NCBI RefSeq assembly: GCF_023078275.1
Contig: NC_062980.1
Span: forward strand, 5,258,401-5,322,400
Length of the DNA stretch: 64,000 bases
From: Leguminivora glycinivorella
Lineage: Eukaryota > Arthropoda > Insecta > Lepidoptera > Tortricidae
Reading direction: 5' to 3'
The notes under the pieces are model-generated. The model saw only the letters and a program-made list of their open reading frames with translations. It searched no databases and was not told where the DNA came from. The first letter of the stretch is position 1. Each line of letters begins with the position of its first letter. Made by a program: the position numbers and the translations under genes. Below, piece by piece: positions 1-12,500 of the stretch.

Positions 1-2805
1 CCCATACATTAAAATGCGACCGCCTAAGAACGCGCATACACACCATGCATGCACCGCGCATAGTGACACCACACGATGGCGCCACAAAAAATGCCTTGTT
101 GCCATCGATTACTTGTAGATTGGCGTTAAGGCGATATATTTCCGTAGTTGCTGCGCGCACTCGTTTTTTGAAGCCGTTAAAAACATATGAAAACGCAATG
201 GAAAAATCTGAAAACGATATATGTTAAATTTCAGGATCTGGTGAGTATGTTATGGAGTTGAACAACATGAATGTTACAACTTCGCTCGATAGAAAATGAC
301 TCCAAAGTTACCTCTTCTCTTAACAATAAATCGTTCCCATGGCTATGATAAGAACTTTTTTGACTTGTTTTTTACTTCAATATATAGGTAATAAGATTAT
401 CTAGACGAATCTGATGAGTTTGTGCCGGTAGCGTCATTAAAATAATATAATATTTACCAAATACTACCAAATCCGCAAAGGAAAGATGGAACAACTATGA
501 ACCCAATTTTAAGACCTGTTACTAATCCTGTTTTTGCAAAAAAAAAAAAAATTTTGTAAATTGTTTTGAAATTGAAAACATTTTCGATGGCACTTATGGC
601 CTCTTCAGTCGCGCGGCGGCGCTTTCAGAGGATGGACCTGTGTCAGTTTTCTCCGCGTGGTCACGTGTCATTGAAACAATGGGGAACAAAGCTTTGAGGA
701 GGCAGAAAAAATAATTGCGTGCTAGAAAACAAATAAATAAAGAAAATTCTAATCAAAGCCCGTGAAAAGGTAAGAAAATGATAATTTATATATACACGTA
801 AGTATTTCATTTTCATATGATGTTATCAAGTGACATTTACGATATCTAAACATCATAGATTTTAGAAACCCCTAGATGACGGGTCTGTGACGTCATTACA
901 GCACAACTTTTCCACTTAGAAAATATATAACTGATGTCCAGCTAGTGAACAAACTTACGCAAAATTTTCATAAAAATATTGAATTGTTCGAAAAAAAGGC
1001 GGCGGTAGGTACAGTACTGATTGAAGATCAGGTACGGTAGGTATTTCTGTCTTTCAAAATTTGATATAAGGTTGATTAGATCGTGCTACCCTCCGTCTAT
1101 ATTTTTTCTGTGTCTATGCCAAACATGTGGCCAGCCTGAAAAAAATTTTGTTTGACAACTATCGCCATTTTTCCACAATAGTTAAAAGATTTCAGTATTT
1201 TAACTTTTCAATAAATTTTGATGAAAGTCCATAATCATATACATTGATAAAGCATAGAATGGTATTGATAATTTATTCTGTGCTGGGTTGTATTCCATTT
1301 GGAGGTACGGTAGTGGCGGTAGTGCCCCCGCCAACACGAGTCAAGCGAAGAGAAAAGCTGTTTTCTTGAAGCATTTTGTCGTTCTTCTGAATCCTCGAAT
1401 TTTGGGTCTGGTTTAAACCAGATAAATATAATTGTCAGGATATGATATCAATAGCAACTTTATTATATAGACAAAGTTTCAATTGCATAGTTTTCATACT
1501 TTAGATTTTATTCATATCTTAATATAAATAGCACAGATTTCATCAGTGACTGGCTGAGTGACTTCATCTTGTTTGAAGTTGTAGGTTCATAAACAACAAG
1601 AATAAAATTCGAAACTTTGGCATATATACAGCTTAAAGGCTTTCAATATGAAAAAGAGAAAGCGTTATTTATTCACGACTGACAAATTTTATGTGTCTTT
1701 TTAAACAACAGTGACATGACATAATATCTTTTTACATAAAGTCTATGGTCAAAGAAGCTGATGGTTACTGTGTTCTGTTAACAATAGGTTTATAAGAAAA
1801 AACTTCTACATAAAGTATTAACATCTCGGCATGTTTTATGCCGAGATGTTAATCTTTCCCCTCCTCCCGCCTCCCCATTTTTATGTCCCCATTTTCAGTT
1901 TTTTTTATATATTCAAGAAAACCGTAAAAGCTACGGTTATGGTGTTTAGGAGAAGTAGGTATATTTCCATAAAATTCTCTACTATCTTTGCAGGTAAATA
2001 ATTGTAACTCGTAATTTTCAAATTATGCTCCTATTTATTATGGGACTAATGATGAAAACGCAAAAAATCTATTGTATACATTTGGACTGTTATGATACAG
2101 CTCATTTCTATGGAAATCCAATTTTATCTTCGTGGTTTCAGCATTGGACCCTTAATAAAAGTTGCTCATAATGACATCAAAAGTCGCTATGCAAAGTCTG
2201 AATGGCCCTTTTCATTTCACCCTGTCGATTTGTAGCTAAGTGCGATTAATAAGAAGTTTCGACGATGGCAGTTGGAGAATCCAAAAACATCGATAAAATT
2301 GATTGTAGCTTCCGACGTCCTTAAAAGCAACGACAACGCTGACCAAACATACTGTAACTATAAATCATTCGTATTACTTACACAAATGATGAAACCTAAT
2401 AAAAAAAAATAAGGCGGTGATCCTTTACTATCAGGCGATACAGCTGCTCATTTGCCTCCTATTTTATGAAACAACTAAGAAAGCCCAGTTAAAATACGGC
2501 GATCATTATACTGCGATCCGTCTGTGTCATGCTGCCGCGCGAATTTGAGTTCCCGTGTGCGACAAGCGAACAGAGCCGCGCGGGCGGGGCTGCCCGGACG
2601 CCGCGCACCTCACCCCCTTGGTTTGGTTAGTTTGACAGATCATCTCGCCTTAAGTGTCACTTTCTAGCCATAAATCTATGTCAAAAGTGACACTTAACGC
2701 CATCTACAAGTACAATCGTAGGCTACAAGACATTTTTTTTTGTTGTGCCATCTATGTGTGGTGTAGTGTATGCGCGTTCTTAGGCGGTCGCATTTTATTG
2801 TATGG
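1..2805. mobile_element. Non-autonomous DNA transposon with long terminal inverted repeats
   Basis: The first ~40 bases of the window recur inverted at about 2766-2805 (left CATACATTAAAATGCG, right CGCATTTTATTGTATG). The match continues inward with divergence to about position 145 on the left and 2660 on the right (both arms carry CTTGTAGAT.GGCGTTAAG), giving arms of about 145 bp. No transposase-like frame is visible inside, so this looks like a deletion derivative or large MITE. The left target duplication, if any, lies outside the window. Superfamily not assigned. Confidence 0.75.
1817..1853. repeat. Perfect 16-bp hairpin
   Basis: ATTAACATCTCGGCAT (1817-1832) is followed by a 5-base loop and its exact reverse complement (1838-1853). 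It lies inside the transposon above. It may be the relic of a small nested foldback element. Confidence 0.7.
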
Positions 2806-2859
2806 AATGGTATGATCCACGGGGTGAGGCAGTGTGCTCGCGAAGCAAATGCTCAATTT

Positions 2860-2986
2860 AGGGCCGGTTGCATCAAATCGTCTGTCACCGTTAAAGCGTT
2901 CGTTCAATTTTATTGTATGGGGAGTTCCATAGACGTCTGCTGCATGACGATGTGTCTGTCAAATTTGGTTGATGCAACTGGCCGTT
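2860..2986. mobile_element. MITE (GGGCCGGTTGCATCAA family)
   Basis: About 127 bp with ends reading AGGGCCGGTTGCATCAAA on the left and, inverted, GGTTGATGCAACTGGCCGTT on the right. A second member of the same family lies at 9211-9310. No coding capacity. Confidence 0.7.
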
Positions 2987-3126
2987 AGACGTGCATCGGC
3001 CGAGCACCCCGTAAAAAACGTGCGTGCTGCAATGATTCAGTGTAGACGTGATTCAGTGTTACTGAACGCTTGCCGCGCGAGCAATATGCCCCGCGACATG
3101 CCTCGGTCTCTGTGGATCTGAGCTAA

Positions 3127-3540
3127 TGCAGGTAAACTTAACTGTTCTGCTTGGACATTTATATCCGCTATCCTTTTCTAAACCAATAAAGCCTGGCATA
3201 AAATAGAGACAAAAGTATTTGGAGCTGACGTTCCTTTACCAAAAAGTTTCGTAGTGTCTATAACTCTTGACAATGCTCGGCTTGTGCGCGACCTAACTGT
3301 TCTGCGGGGTGCATTTTTAGATCTGCTATCTCTCTCTATCTACTAACATAAGATATACCTGGAGCTGGCTAGTTGACGTTCCTTCACCAAAGCAGCTTCT
3401 TTTTCTGCCTCAAGGTCTCTTCGTAGTGCCTCTAACTCTTGACAATATTTGGCTTGCGCGCGTCCTAACTGTTCTGCGTGGTGCATTTTTAGATCTGCTA
3501 TCTCTTTCTATACAGAAACATAAGATAGAGATAGAAATAC
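3127..3540 (-). repeat. Tandem decaying copies of a CEP131 exon/intron segment
   Basis: Downstream of the CEP131 exon at 3541-3746 (minus strand), the 3' part of that exon plus its donor is repeated in tandem at about 180-bp spacing. The copy at 3359-3507 is nearly intact. The copy at about 3220-3345 has an in-frame stop and a deletion. The copy at about 3127-3215 is only a remnant. The series shows stepwise decay away from the functional exon. Confidence 0.8.
3359..3507 (-). pseudogene. Duplicated CEP131 exon copy, possibly a cryptic alternative exon
   Basis: This 149-bp copy keeps a splice donor (AG|GTATAT) and has a candidate acceptor (TATAG) directly before the codons for KEIADLKMHHAEQLG. 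Spliced onto the upstream exon (3819-3863, which ends in phase 0) in place of the main exon, it stays open and ends in the same phase 2 as the main exon. Included after the main exon, it shifts frame into an immediate stop. It could therefore act as a mutually exclusive exon or simply be a dead duplicate. No expression evidence is available. Confidence 0.5.
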
Positions 3541-6500
3541 CTGGAGCTGGCTAGTTGACGTTCCTTCACCAAGGCAGCTTCTTTTTCTGCCTCAAGGTCT
3601 CTTCGTAGTGCCTCTAACTCTTGACAATGTTTGGCTTGCGCGCGTCCTAACTGTTCTGCGTGGTGCATTTTTAGATCTGCTATCTCTTTCTGTTGACGTT
3701 CGGCCATCTCACGGAGTTCTCCTTCTAGGCCTTTTACTGTTAATTCCTGAAATTTAAAAATATCGTTAGTTCTAAGGTTGTCATTACCATTAAAGTAAAG
3801 GATTTATTTACTAATTACCTTAATTTTCTCTGCCTTTTGCCTGACCCAGCGTTGCCTTGCCACCTGTAAAATAAATGTTAAAATATTACAAAACCAAAAG
3901 AATAAATATCGCCGTCGTATTGAAACCATGTTGATTTCCTTCCAGTTTCCGGTGACATTATAAGGTTAACCTACAGGGCTTGAAGCGTGATTTAACAATT
4001 AATCGATTCCTGAACAGCTTTTCTTATCTGCACTACGATATGACTAATTTCTTGGATTTAACTAAAGCACTAGGTACATTTTAAGATTAAGCTCTTGGCC
4101 TCAGTAGCTCGCATCTAGAGGTGAGCTGAGTACCACCCAGTCGATCTAGCACAACTTGCGCTGTCACCCGCTAGTCCATACATGAAGTCGCGCTTGATGT
4201 ATGGAAAGTGGAAACGCAAGTTGTGCTAAGCCGTCAGGATTGCACCAAGATATGACCTGTTGCGCAGCGGCCATTTGTCGTGATGGTTCCCCAGTTCTAG
4301 CTTGTAGCAATCTTCTAGACTTTGAGCTGAGAATTTCTAGAGCTCTTCGAGAAGGTATAGGTAATTGCTCGATTACATGTATGGTACAATCTTCTATCTA
4401 ATTACATAGAGGTAGTCGGACTACTTAGTCTAGCGAGTTAACAATAACTCTGATTAAAGTTCGGTCACCTGTTGAGCCGCGGCCATTTTGTCATGCTGAT
4501 TCCTCAGTTCTAGCTTGTAGCGATCTTCTAAAGCTTGAGCGGATCGTTTCCAACGTTCTTCGAGCGAGCGCCGTTCGTCAACTAACTGCTCGATTCGGTG
4601 GTTGAGGGTCTTCTTGTCGTTAATCAGCTGCAAACAGAAAGTAAAACGTATAGTAAAGCCACAGTATAATAAAGAGTACTATCGTACAGTATGGCCACTC
4701 CCGCTCCCCGCTGGATGTGCCTCCCACCCCCTCTCGGTTACCTCACAGTTACCGCCTGTCAAAAACACGAACAGTCGACCTGTCATATTGCACTAACACA
4801 AGTATAGTACGCGTTCACCTACACGAGCTTAGACTGTTTGCTAGGAACGCGCCTCTTTCATATATTTGATCGCCAGTGTCCGAGGTGTGGTAAAGCTGAC
4901 ACTGTTATATCTGACATCGGTCCCGAGTATTTTCTATGTTTTACCCCAAACCTATCGACGCGGAATCCGATTCTGCGTCGTCGTCACTGAACACATCCGT
5001 ACGCATGTTCATATTAACGAGCGATGTTTGGTCGACGAAAATCGATTCCGCGTCTATATGTTTGCATGGGAGACCCTTACGGCTCAACCACGATATTGGT
5101 CTAAGCGCGACAGCGGTGAGCAGCTGCCATATTTGAGCGAGACACGGCGATAGGACTTTTCATTCGCACGTATGGCTGCCGCTCACCGCTGTCGCGCTTA
5201 GACCAATGTCGGGGCCGGGCCGTTAAACTACGTCCAAAAGAGGTATGGGCATTGTGAATGTCATCTCGCTTCTCTGGTACCCCTACACAGCGGATGGCAT
5301 TCCTTTAAAGCGGAGCCCAACTGGGGAAGTAATACCACCTTGCAGAAAACTGAATGTACGACTCGGGAGTATTAAGCGTCGATAGGCAAAATAAACTGCT
5401 TACCATTAAGCGGGGCGTATGTCCATCGACGAAGTATTTAAAAAATATGTGAAGATAATAAATAATTGACTTACGCCAAAGCCTCTGAACTCACTTGGTC
5501 TATGAAAGCCTGGTGTCTCTTGATCGCTTCCTCGCATTCCGCCTTCACTCTGCTGATGTTACGGATCGATTGCTTCTCCAAATTGCTTACTTTGTTAATC
5601 ATCTGAAATAAAAAACATGTATTAAGTGCAAAGTCTCCGAAAGTACGGCTCGATTCAGCTAGGCGTTACAAAACATGATTTTGTGTAGTCATTCTGTCAA
5701 TGAATCGGCCTTGGCTCTAGTTTCGGCCGAAACCGAAACTTTAGTTTAGAAGCTTTTAACTATAAAACTCCCGTGAGACTCAGACATATTTAAACTAAAC
5801 TTAATACGTGAGTAACCCACTTAAAATATCTTTAGAAGATTTGTTAAAATCGCTGAAAAAATTTATAAAAATGAGTATAAATCATCCTAACTAGTAACTA
5901 GACCATACTCATAATGTTGTAAGTATTTTTTTATGTTATTATGTCATTTTTTTTTGAGTTCACTATTTGTTACTTTTGAACTCTTATCACCTTATCAGGG
6001 TACCTACGTAGCCGAATGGCACAAACTCTCACGAAACGAAACGCTCGTAGATATCTCTATCGCTCTTGCGTATTTGCGCGACAGAGCCAGACTAGGTACC
6101 TCTCGCGGCGTTTCGTTTTCGTTTGGTTCGCGTCGCAGAAATGCCATTCGGCTACGGCACCAGGAATTTTTAAAATCCTGGAAAAGTGATCCCAACGCAT
6201 CCCAAAAGTACAATATTGTAAGTTTAGCCCGGCCGAAAGATTCGACCGTTTTTTGGCCGAAACAAGATTTTTTGGCCGAAACTGGCCGAAACCGAATCTT
6301 CGGACGGTCACTATAATCAAAGAGGATAGAGTATTATAGAGAGTTACTGTCAAAGTAAAATGTGTAATCACAGTGTATAGACTGCCATTCATAAACGTTC
6401 ACTAAAGTTATCAAGCCGATAAACTTCGTTTGTCCCTTTCTATCACACCCATACGTCGGAAAGGGACAAACGAACTTTATCGGCTTGAGAACTTTAAAGA

Positions 6501-9500
6501 ACGTTTATGAATAACGGCCTAGCCACAACAATGGTCTAAGGCGTTTTGCGGCAGCGGCAAGCGGTAAGTCACAAAAACAAAAACGCAGCGCGCGCGAGGC
6601 ATGCCACGACTCGCGCCGCTGTTCGAAAACGCGCGCGGGTTTCACGGGCCTACCCGCGGGAGCGGCGCGCGGGGCGGCGCGCGACGAGAACAACTGTAGC
6701 GCGCCGCGCCCGCACCGCCACGACATTACAGCGGCGCGACCGGCCTAGGCGGCTAGATGGGGCTAGCGATTCCGCGCGAAACAAAATATTTTGTTTTTAT
6801 TATGAGCGTCTTGAACCCGAAACCTTTATTTAATGAAAATTGAATTGTACTTTCGCGTATGTAGTATGTAATAATGTTTTCAAACATGTTTTTGTATAGT
6901 ATTTATTCGTATTTACTCTTAATTTTTTTCTAAGTGTTTATTTATATTAAGTATCATTTAACTAGCCATAAAATAAATTCCATGTACTTAGTCATCACAC
7001 ATATTCTCTCGTACAAGACGTAATTGACTAATTAAAGCAGTCTATGCACTTTAAGAGTCATATTCGACAGTAAAAAACATGTTTTTAAATATGAAAACGT
7101 TCTGGCCGCTCCTAGGCCCTGCCGCCGCTACTAAAAAGTACGTGGCATGGCTAGCGCCCGCGCGCGTTTCCCGCGCAGTCCAGCCGCCCCGCTCGCCGCC
7201 TTAGACCATTGTCGTGGCTAGGCCGTAAGGGGGTAGAAGTATTAGAACTACAGGTCGACTAACAACGGTTCCACGTCGTCGCATGGCAAGCATGGCACTT
7301 GCAACAGAGAACCGCGCGTGTCATCGGTCCGACGGCTACCTAATGATTGCCCGACCATTTTTTAGCCGATTATTGATTCGCCGACAACGATTCGACGAAA
7401 ATTGAATATGCCTATCAATTTTCTGCTTAGTGACTTCGTTTACGAACGAATATTATGCCTATGCGTAATGAGATTAATCGGAAGAATTTCTTCCAATCGT
7501 TATTCGTTGTCGGCGTACCGAAAATCCGTTTTTTTTTCGGAATATCAATCGGGCACTGGTCCGACTCATTGCGATTATTATTACCAGCAGGATTAAGGTT
7601 AGAGACATCGGATGAAACATTGAAGCGTCGATTAAGAAACTTTTTACTTTATAACCCACTGTATTCATTAAGTGAAGTTTTGACATAACTATTTGATTAT
7701 TCTCATTATCTTATTGTTATTCTGATATTATCTTGTATATTTTTATTGATTATTTGGTGATCATTTGATATTATGTAAATTAAACTTATTTTAATTATAT
7801 TGATACAATTTTTTTCTGACGATCACATATAGGTTCTTATAAATTGACACAAATGTAATTTTTACTGTAATCTTATGTTGTGAAATAAATATATCTAATC
7901 TAATCTAATCTTTACAAATTGTTTACAATGTTTTAATTGAATGACATTTGACAAGTATGACATAACATAATATTTTCGTTACAAGCCATAGAGGTTTCAT
8001 ATTGTAGAGTATGTTTGGAAAGAGAAGAGTCTTGAAATGTATGGGGCCCAATACATTCCAGGACTCTTCTCCTTCCGAACAGACTCTATAAAATAGGTAT
8101 AACACATGGTGATTCATTTTTTAGTAATAAAAAACCCAAGCAAAACAAGGTTCTAGAAGATTTACCTGTTTTTAGGGTTCCGTACCAAAAAGGTACAAAA
8201 GGAACCCTTATTGTGATTGGCCAAGCTCTCTTGCAGCAGACCTTTGCAGGAGAAACGCTCCATGTTAAGGAAGCAGTTACTAGTCTTTGGTAGATTTCTA
8301 CAAGAACCAGATATTATCAATCCAGACAAAAATATATAAATTACCTGTTCTTTGTGATTTGTAACTAGCCAAACTCTCTTGCAGCAATTAAAGCAATGCA
8401 GCAGGAACGCTCTTCTAATTATTGTACAAGGAAGCAGTCTTTGAACTATTTCTACATTCTACATGAGTCCACTAAAACCAAGTAAGACAAAAATTTAGAA
8501 ATTACCTGTTCTTTATGGTTTGCCAAACTTTCTTGCAACAAAGCAATGCAGCAGGAACGCTCCTCTAATTGCAAGGACGCTGTTACTAGTCTTTGGGCAA
8601 TTTCTGTGTGTGGCAACTTTAGTAGGGCCTCCAATCTAAAACAATCAAACAAGTTATAAGCGGCGCCATGAGAAACAGCTTACGTAGTAATAAGTATGAG
8701 GATAGGCTAAGTTCAATCTCGAACAAACTTGCGACGGCGGAAAGATCCGTATATTACATAGGGCCTTCCGTGTGCAATCGATTGCCAGGCACTGTGAGAA
8801 ATGCGGCATCCGCCCAAATTTTTAAAAATAGACTAAAGTCGTGGCTCGAAGAAAATATTTTTTATAATTATCAAGATTTTTTTCAATTTACCGCTAATGT
8901 AATATTATATAAATTAGCCAATTCAATAAAAATATACAAATTGTAACAAGTATAAAATAAGTAACATATATCCTGTCCTGACTTTATGTTACGAATAAAA
9001 AAATAATTTCATTTCCATGCATGCAACGCGGTCAGTAGATGTGACCGCAGTTTAAAAATGTTTAGGAAAAGAAATAAAATACATTTTGGTAAACATTTTG
9101 TACCTATTTACATATCGGCGGCTGATCGCAAAGGATCTCTGTTTACTCAGCAATCACATTAAACCTAGGTATGCTCTTTAATTTGCCTCAAATGTTAGAG
9201 CAATTAATAAAGGGTCGGTTGCACTAAATGCAATTTGCATTCGTATTTTTTTTTATGGAAATTTCCATTAACTTCTGTTGATGTTAACCGTGCTTGATGC
9301 AACCGGCCCTAACTCAAGAAAGGAGACCATAATTTCGTTTCACGATATACCTAGGAATGTTATGTTATGATTTAGGAATTAGCTTACAACAAGAAATAAG
9401 GCACTTACTTGGGAATAGTCTGAGGAGTAGAGCTGGTAACTACTGAAAGAGCATCATTAGCGCTCTGTTCCACTTTCTCTAAGAATTCGAAGATTTCCCT

Positions 9501-12500
9501 GCAACATTATTCAAATTAGTGTAATCTAATATATATCTGTACAAGTTTATCAACAGCCTTTTAGATTTATGAGCACTTACATAAAATTATCCTTAGGAGT
9601 AACTTCTTTTTCCTCCTTGACTTCTTTCTGTGGAGTTTCTGCAACATTAGCGCTAGTAACAGACGTCACTGGATTCTCTCCGAAACTCTCAATGTCTTTC
9701 AACATCGAATAAATATCTAAAACAGTCGAATTTGAAGTCAACTCTTTAGGTTTCACAGGTTCTTGAGTAACAGGAGCAGTCTCTTCAGGTTCTTTAATTT
9801 CTTGAATTTGAACCGCCTCAGTTGGTGTAATTTCATTTTCAGTTTTATCTTCTGATACCGGAGGTGTGTCCACATCTTCTAATTGAAGAACTCTAGGGGA
9901 AGGCGCAGAAAGAGACATCCAAGAATCAATGTCTTTATCGTTATTGACTCCTTCAATTCTGGCACTCATTGGGGCCTTAATAGTGAACATGTTCCTTTGA
10001 GTTAAATTTCTTGTAACTGGTGCACTGCGTTTCTCTATTGTAGATTTATTATTCCAGTTGTACTTTGCTTCAATATTCTCAAATTTCTTAAGATTTTTAG
10101 CAAATTCTTTTGTATTTCCGCCTTTTACCTTTAAGTAATTCTGAATCAGTTCTTTAGTTGTTAGTTTAGATACGTTCTTCTTTCTAACATCTAGATTATT
10201 ACTATTACTAATTTCATCATCTTTCACATTAGATTTAGGCTCCTTTTCTTCAGGAGAATATGAATGTTGCTCAAACATTTTGTCTATATTCAGAGGTGTT
10301 GGAGAAATTGCATCAGTTTGCATATCTTTAATAGTAAGTTCATGTAAGTTGTTAATAGCTTCTAATTCCTTCTTGTAATCTTCAATAACTTTGGACGTGT
10401 ACGCTTTTGTGCTACTGTTGAGAAGGTAGGTAGGATATTCCAGATTTTCCTTTTTTTCTGTTTTTATAGTTTCTTTAGTATCACTACTTCCGGGAATTGG
10501 GAAAGTATCGTGTTTCATTGGACGGATTGGAGAATTACTGGGAGGCACAGCTATATGCCCTTCTTTCTTTAGGAAGAAATCTTTGTACAACAGTCTGCTG
10601 TGATTCAAAGGTTCAGCCCATACCTTGGGACATTTCTCGTTGCTCGCCGTAGAAATGCTATCTAAACTTTTAGGTTGGTCAGGAATTTTATTATCTGAGT
10701 TTGATTTTCTTAAAATCGAAGTGGTTGGTAAGGAGTATCCTTGCTTGTAGCATTTGTCATCATTTGCGCTGCTTGGGTAACCTGAATCTTTTGATGAGGA
10801 ATCAGTATGAGCTATGGTGCTAGACATTTTGGACTTATGATCGTCAACTGAGCATGAACGAAAATCATCATAGAAGCTATTGTAAGTCCGAGCTTCAGCT
10901 ATATAATCTGAAGCTTTAGGATATTCTTCTTTTTGATCATCATCATAAGTATGTCTGCCAGTCAGATCACCTTCAGTATCATCGGCGTCTTTATTTTTAA
11001 GCTCTCCCAAAGAATTTTCTGGAGACAAACTTAGAAGGTTATTAGATGGGACACTGTCTAAATCTTGCGTAGACTCCTCTTCAACTAAAGACAGTTGTTG
11101 CTTAGTTTGCATGAGACGTCTAGAATATACATCAATGGCGTTTTCCACGTCTTGCTTTTCTCCAAATGAAACCCTACCTGCTAAAGGGTTGTGCTCATCA
11201 GGCTCTAATGGAACAAAGTATGATTCGTAAGCCCTAGTTTTAAACGAAGGTGACAAACACCTAGTGTTGCCATCTCTACTTTTTGTTGGTGATGGTGGTC
11301 TTTTCTCAATGATTTTTACTTCTAAACCATATTCATTTGTTTTATCTTCATTTACAGGAGCATCCATGACTCTACGGCCCTTTCTGGCTATGTTACGATA
11401 TTTGAGAAACTTCTGATTGTTGTTTTTAGGCTTAGGGTTAGGGCTTAGTTGTGCTTTAGCTTTGATTTTTGTTCCTAGGCTAATGAAAGTGTCCTCAGAG
11501 CCATAGTCTGAGGCATTGCTGCATAAGTCTTTATCTTTTCTAGCATATTGCTTGTTATTTATTTTGGTGTCTCCAAGTAAGTGCGCTGTAGGTGGTAGGA
11601 CTTTGATAGTGGTAGCTGAGACTGCAAATAATCATACTGTCAAATAAATATTTATAAATGAAGAACTGGACTTGAATTGGCTTGTATTTTTAATATTGCC
11701 CAAAATGTGTAAGCAAGTGATTTCAATCAAGGAAGTTGTTAAATTAATGTAAGAGTCTTATACACCGTGTTTTTTTTTGTTTTCCTTTAAATTCGACACG
11801 TAGCTAGGTTCATTATCAGGAACCACCCTGTATAATATCACTTTTAGGTAAATTCGCAAAAAAATTTTTTTCATCATATTCATACATATTAAATGAATTT
11901 ATTAGTGTGAGAGACCCTTAAGAATAACATTCAAGTTAGTGTCAGGTGATTGACGGACCATGTCAAAACAAATAACATTAGGAATTGGTAAAGGCTGTCA
12001 CACACGTGTTCAGTAATTATCTTTATTTTTTAATAACTCGATAACCGTAAGAGTTAAGGCGCTAGTTTCTTAGAGAAATTAATTGTATTTGATCTAAAGA
12101 AGCTTCCCTTAAAGTTACCGGAATTCAATAAAAACAGGGTGTATATAAACCGGCCAAGAGCGTGTCGGGCCACGCTCAGTGTAGGGTTCCGTAGTTTCCC
12201 GTATTTTTCTCAAAAACTATTCAACCTATCAAGTTCAAAACAAGTTTCCTAGAAAGTCTTTATAAAGTTCTACTTTTGTGATTTTTTTCATATTTTTTAA
12301 ACTTATAGTTCAAAAGTTAGAGGGGGGGGGGACACATTTTTTTTAACTTTAGGAGCAATTATTTCCGAAAATATGAACATTTTGAAAAAACTGTTTTAGA
12401 AAACCCCTATTCATTTTTAAATACCTATCCAACAATATCACACGTTAGGGTAGAAATGAAAAAAAAATCACTCCCCACTTTACGTATAGGGGGGGTACCC

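Noticed and set aside
6546..6833. Arg-rich open frames on both strands
   Set aside because: Caused by CGCG-rich sequence of a foldback element; no homology or splice context.
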